Shown here: one piece after another, positions 6,487 through 10,566 of the stretch
Layout: each line of letters starts with the position of its first letter
Numbering within the stretch: the first letter of the stretch is position 1
Assembly: GCF_015207245.1 (NCBI RefSeq)
Contig: NZ_JADEXF010000034.1
Location: 1-10,566 of the forward strand
Length of the DNA: 10,566 nt
DNA from: Nostoc cf. edaphicum LEGE 07299
GTDB lineage: Bacteria; Cyanobacteriota; Cyanobacteriia; Cyanobacteriales; Nostocaceae
Reading direction: 5' to 3'
The notes under the pieces: generated by a model
The model's database searches: none
What the model was told of the DNA's origin: nothing
What the model saw: the letters and a program-made list of their open reading frames with translations, nothing else
Translations under genes and position numbers: made by a program

Positions 6487-8713
6487 TCAGATAAATCAGC
6501 AAATTCAATCCCGGAATTGTGCGGGAAAGTGTCCACAAAACGAGAGTGATGTAAATTACACCCAAACTCCATTGATACCAAGCAAGTGCAGAGATGATGC
6601 CAGGTAGGTGTTCGTCTCGTAGGCGAATGTCGTTAAATCCTAATTTAACTAGGTTGTTGAGACTAAAATCATAGTAGTTGAGCCAGTTCCAACGGCGATC
6701 GCACAACAAGGGCATATATCGTTCCCGAAATGTCTGATTCCTTGGTATCACTGGCAAACGCCCAATCAACAATCGTAACTGGCGAAATGTGCCGTCTTCT
6801 GTGAAGTAAGAAACGTCCATTAAGTCATGATAACGACCTTGTTGGTAAAGTCGGATCAATAAAGCCATTGGGACGGGGACAAGAATTATTACCAGACATC
6901 CCAATGTCAGCCAAGGTTGTTGAGCATTGCGAAAGATTGCTAGTAAGCTGAAGAATTCTAAAACGCTAAAACTGACTAATATCGAAATGGTTTCGTAAGA
7001 TGTGGGAATAATTGGTACGGGATGCAGCCGACGATAGCGATCTACTAGCCAAAATAGTAGACCGAAATAAGCGATCGCAACTCCTCCCACACCAAACACT
7101 AACCAAAAATTCGTACCATAGCCACTCAACAACAGCAGTACACTCAACGCCAACCAACTCCAAGCTTGCAGCAACCACCCAACTATAGAAAGGGTTTCGC
7201 CAACAATTAAGCGATCGCTTAGTTGGGTATATTTTTCTAAATCGATGTCTGCAATGGTGAGTAACTCACTACTGTTGCGAAAGGATTTTACCAGACGACG
7301 CTGGGCGATCGCTTCAGCTTGAGTTGCGGAAAAACCCAAATTCATCAAACTTGCAACAGTTGCACTATTAATATTTGTAGCCGTCAAACGATGCCCAAAC
7401 TCAATTAATCGCAGTCGTTGTTTTGTGTATTCCAGTTCATTAGCATCGGCAACTTGCTGTTGCTGACGGAAATTTTGCCCCAAATTCCGCAAGACGTTTT
7501 GATTACCTTGCAATGTTGGGATGCAGAACATCTGACCAATTTGACCGGGATTACCTAAAATTTTCGCTTGGTTGGAGTTAAAAGTTAAACCAGATACGCT
7601 TAAACAAGCCTCTTTAGCAAACCTGGAATCACTAAAATCTGCTTGGTTCAAAATGCTCGCACCTTGCAAATTTACTAATTGGTTAAACTCTGCTTCTCGG
7701 AAGCTTACACCTTGCTCAAAAGTCGCTTCTGTTAAAAGGAGAAACTGATTAAAATCTGCCTTAGTAAACTGGGCTTGATTGGCAAAATCCACTTCAGAAA
7801 AATCAGCATTTCCTTGCCATTGGACATTACTGAATTTAGCCAACTGTTTAAAATTTGCTTGGTTAAAGTTGGCAGTTGCCTCAAAGATACTACCTTGAAA
7901 ATCAGCCAGTTCCCGAAAGTTAATTTTTTTAAAATTAGCTTTTTCAAAAAATATACTGCCCTGAAAATTACTTGGTTGTTGGAAATTAACACTGGTAAAA
8001 CTCACAGGACGAGCAAATCTGGTTTCAGTCCAGTTAGTGGGTTGGAGAAAAGTTGCACCTTGGGCATCAACAGACTGAAGAAAAAATGTATTGGAGAACT
8101 TCACTTCGCCGTTGAAGCGAGTTTGCGCCAGTGTTAAGACACCACGAAAGACGGCAATTTCACTGGCTGGGGTTGACTCTGTTCTCAGAAGCGATCGACA
8201 ATCTTTAGAGTTGGGTAAAGCGATTGCGAGTGACTCTAGACAAACAAAGCGCAAACGTTCTAGTTTTTCTTGTTCGGTAGCGGTGAAAATGGATGCGATC
8301 GCTTTTGCATATAATGGTGTTCTTAATCCCATATCGCTGCCGACAAAATCCCCCAGAATTAAAGTATAGCTGAGGTCTAAACCTAGAGGTTTTGTACTGA
8401 GTTCTTTTCGTAGTAGTTGGTAAAAAGCATCACGAAAACTGGCGTTTTCTGGGCGTAAATCGATCGCCATTTTTTGCAAATCGACGGTTAAATTTCCTTC
8501 GCGGAGTATGGGTGTGCGTAGTCGTTCTTGTAATAATTCTAGGGTTAAGGGTGTGCGTTCTGGTTGTGTTTGTACTGCCGAAGTTGGTAGGGGGAGGAGG
8601 AGTAAAACGCAAAGGAACGCTAAGGGAAGCGCAGAGGTACGCAGAGAAACTCCTTTGTGTACCTTTGCGTTTAACCTCTGCGTGCCTTTGCGTTTAAAAG
8701 ATAAATTATGCAA
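6482..8713 (-). CDS. Pentapeptide repeat membrane protein with HhH-like segment
   Basis: 743 aa. Order: hydrophobic signal-like segment (about 29-46, ending PTSA, a plausible cleavage site); a 130-residue helical region; pentapeptide-type repeats (about 190-365) with A(D/N)F-centred units such as ADFQGSIFEATANFNQANF, expected to form a right-handed quadrilateral beta-helix; a helix-hairpin-helix-like stretch (about 446-500, VASLMNLGFSATQAEAIAQR); four hydrophobic segments (about 510-530, 534-556, 573-596, 601-622); a cytosolic-looking loop; and a last membrane segment (711-733). The repeat domain would be outside the cytoplasmic membrane if the N-terminal segment is a signal (inference). The assigned start is TTG 8713; the first in-frame ATG is only at residue 82, inside the conserved-looking region. 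The 5' codons overlap a dispersed repeat. It lies 9 bp after the oxidoreductase stop, so co-transcription is likely. Partner or substrate unknown. Confidence 0.85.
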   Translation of the reverse strand: MHNLSFKRKGTQRLNAKVHKGVSLRTSALPLAFLCVLLLLPLPTSAVQTQPERTPLTLELLQERLRTPILREGNLTVDLQKMAIDLRPENASFRDAFYQLLRKELSTKPLGLDLSYTLILGDFVGSDMGLRTPLYAKAIASIFTATEQEKLERLRFVCLESLAIALPNSKDCRSLLRTESTPASEIAVFRGVLTLAQTRFNGEVKFSNTFFLQSVDAQGATFLQPTNWTETRFARPVSFTSVNFQQPSNFQGSIFFEKANFKKINFRELADFQGSIFEATANFNQANFKQLAKFSNVQWQGNADFSEVDFANQAQFTKADFNQFLLLTEATFEQGVSFREAEFNQLVNLQGASILNQADFSDSRFAKEACLSVSGLTFNSNQAKILGNPGQIGQMFCIPTLQGNQNVLRNLGQNFRQQQQVADANELEYTKQRLRLIEFGHRLTATNINSATVASLMNLGFSATQAEAIAQRRLVKSFRNSSELLTIADIDLEKYTQLSDRLIVGETLSIVGWLLQAWSWLALSVLLLLSGYGTNFWLVFGVGGVAIAYFGLLFWLVDRYRRLHPVPIIPTSYETISILVSFSVLEFFSLLAIFRNAQQPWLTLGCLVIILVPVPMALLIRLYQQGRYHDLMDVSYFTEDGTFRQLRLLIGRLPVIPRNQTFRERYMPLLCDRRWNWLNYYDFSLNNLVKLGFNDIRLRDEHLPGIISALAWYQWSLGVIYITLVLWTLSRTIPGLNLLIYLK
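8604..8696. repeat. Dispersed nested inverted repeat inside the start of the pentapeptide gene
   Basis: Outer arms AAACGCAAAGG (8605-8615) and CCTTTGCGTTT (8685-8695) and inner arms CGCAGAGGT (8630-8638) and ACCTCTGCG (8674-8682) are exact inverted pairs; a further CCTTTGCGTTT lies at 8662-8672. This is the CTCTGCG/CTTTGCG type of repeat normally seen between cyanobacterial genes, and the MITE interior at 2630-2653 carries a related motif. Here it encodes about residues 7-37 of the pentapeptide protein, including half of its hydrophobic leader. Confidence 0.75.
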
Positions 8714-8722
8714 ATTGTTCGA

Positions 8723-9730
8723 TCATTCGTCACTAATCAGCAGAACAATTTTACCTGTCACAGACCCACTTTCAATCAGTTGGTGGGCTTTAGCTGCTTC
8801 TTTTAAGGGAAATTTGTGATTCACATGGATTTTTAATTTGCCTTCATCGATCCAGGTGGCAGATTGTTCGAGAATTTCTGCATGATGGTGGAGACTATCT
8901 TGTAATCCTAGCAATGCTGGTGTCAGCATTAATTCTAAACCGATGCGGAGGTTGCGAGTTCTAGCAGTTTTCCAAGCAGTATTGGCATCTGGTTCGAGAA
9001 TCGTCACAATATCTCCATAGACTCGCACTGCGGGGAAGGTTTTGTGAAAGGTTTCGCCGCCTACGGTATCAAAAGCCAAGTCTACACCTTCGCCGCCAGT
9101 CCAATCTAATACCGCTTGCACAAAGTCTGTTTGTTTGTAAAAAATTATATGATCGGCACCGAGTTCTTTGACGAAATTAGCTTTTTCCTCAGAACTTACT
9201 GTGGTGGAAACAGTAGCACCTTTGAGTTTTGCCAATTGAATTGCTACATGGCCGACACCACCAGCACCCGCATGAATCAAAACCCGTTCCCCAGGTTCTA
9301 ATCGTCCCCGTTCATATAAAGCTTCCCAGGCGGTGATTAATACTAAAGGCGCTGCTGCTGCTTCGGCAAAGGAGATAGAGGCGGGTTTACGTGCCACAAA
9401 CCGCTCATCTACAACGGTATATTCAGCGTAATTTCCTTGGTGTGCCCCCAACCCTCCATAGCAAAAATATACTTCATCACCTGCGCGAAAACGCTGAACT
9501 CCAGCACCTACTGCTTCAACAATACCTGCACCATCACATCCTAAAATTGTTGGCGTGCGATCGGGGTAGAAAGTGCCTCGACTACGAAGTTTAGTGTCAA
9601 TGGGGTTAATGCCAGCCGCCACCAAATGCACTAAAAGTTCAGTATTCCCTACAGGAACAGCAGGGTTTGGCACATCCTGTACTTGCAGAACTTCGGGACT
9701 GCCAGCTGTTGTCATCAAGACTGCTTTCAC
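8723..9730 (-). CDS. NADPH:quinone oxidoreductase-like MDR-family protein
   Basis: 335 aa, the normal length for zinc-independent medium-chain dehydrogenase/reductases of the quinone oxidoreductase (zeta-crystallin) type, which transfer hydride from NAD(P)H to quinones or enones. Visible marks: N-terminal MKAVLMTTAGSPEVLQVQDV; GroES-like domain with GINPIDTKLRSRG and GCDGAGIVEAVGAGV (64-78); Rossmann nucleotide-binding motif HAGAGGVGHVAIQLAK (153-168); GVDLAFDTVGG (215-225); C-terminal GSVTGKIVLL. The clusters of cysteines that bind structural and catalytic zinc in alcohol dehydrogenases are missing. Start is GTG 9730, supported by AGGAGG 8 nt upstream. The TGA at 8723-8725 is followed after 9 bp by the pentapeptide gene. 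Soluble cytoplasmic enzyme; its exact substrate cannot be told. Confidence 0.92.
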   Translation of the reverse strand: MKAVLMTTAGSPEVLQVQDVPNPAVPVGNTELLVHLVAAGINPIDTKLRSRGTFYPDRTPTILGCDGAGIVEAVGAGVQRFRAGDEVYFCYGGLGAHQGNYAEYTVVDERFVARKPASISFAEAAAAPLVLITAWEALYERGRLEPGERVLIHAGAGGVGHVAIQLAKLKGATVSTTVSSEEKANFVKELGADHIIFYKQTDFVQAVLDWTGGEGVDLAFDTVGGETFHKTFPAVRVYGDIVTILEPDANTAWKTARTRNLRIGLELMLTPALLGLQDSLHHHAEILEQSATWIDEGKLKIHVNHKFPLKEAAKAHQLIESGSVTGKIVLLISDE

Positions 9731-10065
9731 AACTCTTTCCTCCTGGCTTTAGATGCACGTTCTTATGCAACTTTAGCGTAAGAGGGTGGACACAAAGCTA
9801 TGTTTGAGGGAAAACTGCGATTTTTGACGACAAGGTGCGATCGCCCTACATCTATATTCAACAAAAAACAAGCGACTGAAGCTTTGAAGATTATCCCTTA
9901 ATTACTGCTAAATTCAATATATAATCTCACGTAAGTAATATTTGTTTATTCTTCACTCATAATTGAGCCATTTTGTAAAGTCGCCAAACTCCTACTTCAC
10001 GATGGCGACAGCCTGATGAACAGATCGGGTAAATTAAGATAAGTAAAGAAAACGCTTTGAACTAA
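9731..10065. promoter_or_regulatory. Divergent intergenic region
   Basis: About 335 bp between the divergently transcribed oxidoreductase and HEAT-protein genes, so it should hold both promoters. I see the AGGAGG ribosome site of the oxidoreductase (9739-9744), one HIP1 site (9837-9844) and an AT-rich stretch at 9890-9960. TAAGAT (10035-10040) might be a -10 box for the HEAT gene, but with no supporting -35. No reading frame of note. Confidence 0.4.
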
Positions 10066-10566
10066 ATGGCAGCTCTAAGCTTACAAGAAATTTCTACTCA
10101 GTTAGAAAGTCCGAATTTACGCGATCGCATGGTAGCCCTTGCTAATCTGCGTCATGTTGCGGCTGAGGATGCAGTCCCTTTGATTAAAAAGGTACTAGAC
10201 GATGAATCTTTGCAACTGCGATCGATGGCAATATTTGCTCTGGGAATCAAGCCAACGCCAGAATGTTATTCTATTTTGGTAAAAATTCTCGAAAATGACC
10301 CCGATTATGGTATACGCGCTGATGCCGCCGGTGCTTTAGGATATTTGGGTGATGCCAGAGCCTTTGAGGTGCTTTCACGGGCATTTTATGAAGATACTGA
10401 TTGGCTAGTACGTTTTAGTGCAGCTGTTTCTCTAGGTAATATTAAAGATCCTCGTGCCCGTCAAATTCTTCTTCAGGCATTAGATAGCAAAGAAGTCGTG
10501 TTACAACAAGCTGCAATCTCTGCACTGGGAGAAATTAAAGACATCGAGTCTGTAGATAAGATCCTG
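10066..10566 (+). CDS. HEAT-repeat (PBS-lyase-like) protein, 5' part
   Basis: The frame opens at ATG 10066 (MAALSLQEISTQLES) and runs 167 codons without a stop to the window edge, so the C-terminus is not seen. It consists of roughly 31-residue helical repeats: LRDRMVALANLRHV, LQLRSMAIFALGI, YGIRADAAGALGYLGD, WLVRFSAAVSLGNIKDP, VVLQQAAISALGEIKD. This is the HEAT_2/PBS-lyase HEAT pattern of cyanobacterial CpcE/NblB-related proteins, which act on or bind phycobiliproteins; many other HEAT proteins of this type are only scaffolds, so I assign the fold and not the enzyme activity. It contains a HIP1 site at codons 19-21 (10121). Divergent from the oxidoreductase; no strong Shine-Dalgarno is visible. 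Confidence 0.88.
   Translation, partial: MAALSLQEISTQLESPNLRDRMVALANLRHVAAEDAVPLIKKVLDDESLQLRSMAIFALGIKPTPECYSILVKILENDPDYGIRADAAGALGYLGDARAFEVLSRAFYEDTDWLVRFSAAVSLGNIKDPRARQILLQALDSKEVVLQQAAISALGEIKDIESVDKIL

Noticed and set aside
1..10566. tRNA, rRNA or riboswitch genes
   Set aside because: No cloverleaf, rRNA-like segment or recognisable riboswitch core was seen in any intergenic stretch.

Overview
The window looks like chromosomal DNA of a filamentous (probably Nostocales-type) cyanobacterium. Support comes from twelve copies of the HIP1 octamer GCGATCGC in about 10.5 kb (positions 703, 871, 2509, 3163, 4089, 6695, 7071, 7211, 7305, 8295, 9837 and 10121), from dispersed intergenic repeats of a type I associate with these genomes (built on CTCTGCG/CTTTGCG, and on GCGATTGC...TCGCAATGAC), and from the protein families present: pentapeptide repeat membrane protein, HEAT/PBS-lyase-type repeats, and a C-terminal sorting-signal-like tail. 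No species can be named from the sequence alone.

Layout. 53-1686 (+): an ABC exporter gene with an intact ATP-binding domain but a broken, shortened membrane domain, probably a pseudogene. It is followed by a cruciform-like palindrome. 1800-2174 (-): a small conserved-looking hypothetical protein with a basic tail. 2175-2814: a repeat-rich spacer holding a hairpin, a 20/21-bp minisatellite and a complete 113-bp MITE-like element with 18-bp terminal inverted repeats and a perfect 10-bp target duplication. 2815-3189 (+): the first quarter to third of a serine beta-lactamase-family gene, cut off at a HIP1 site. 3197-4576 and 4931-5806 (-): two tandem, apparently related, low-complexity Gly/Asn/Ser-rich proteins. 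The first carries ten 14-residue GNGNW repeats and a PEP-CTERM-like C-terminus; the second ends in eight 11-residue repeats encoded by near-perfect 33-bp DNA repeats. 5807-6481: an AT-rich gap with a dispersed repeat and a possible gene remnant. 6482-8713 (-): a secreted or membrane pentapeptide repeat protein whose start region is encoded by a dispersed repeat. 8723-9730 (-): an MDR-family quinone oxidoreductase directly upstream of it, 9 bp away. 10066 to the window end (+): a HEAT-repeat protein, divergent from the oxidoreductase.

Interpretation. The right third (oxidoreductase, pentapeptide protein, HEAT protein) looks like stable housekeeping or accessory sequence. The left and middle (about 1-6480) look like a plastic region: two broken genes, several repeat elements and two repeat-built proteins. 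The most interesting candidate for an undescribed system is the pair of paralogous repeat proteins, linked by a short FDxLKxV motif. I infer a structural or surface role from their composition and from the sorting-like tail of the first, but the sequence does not establish a function.
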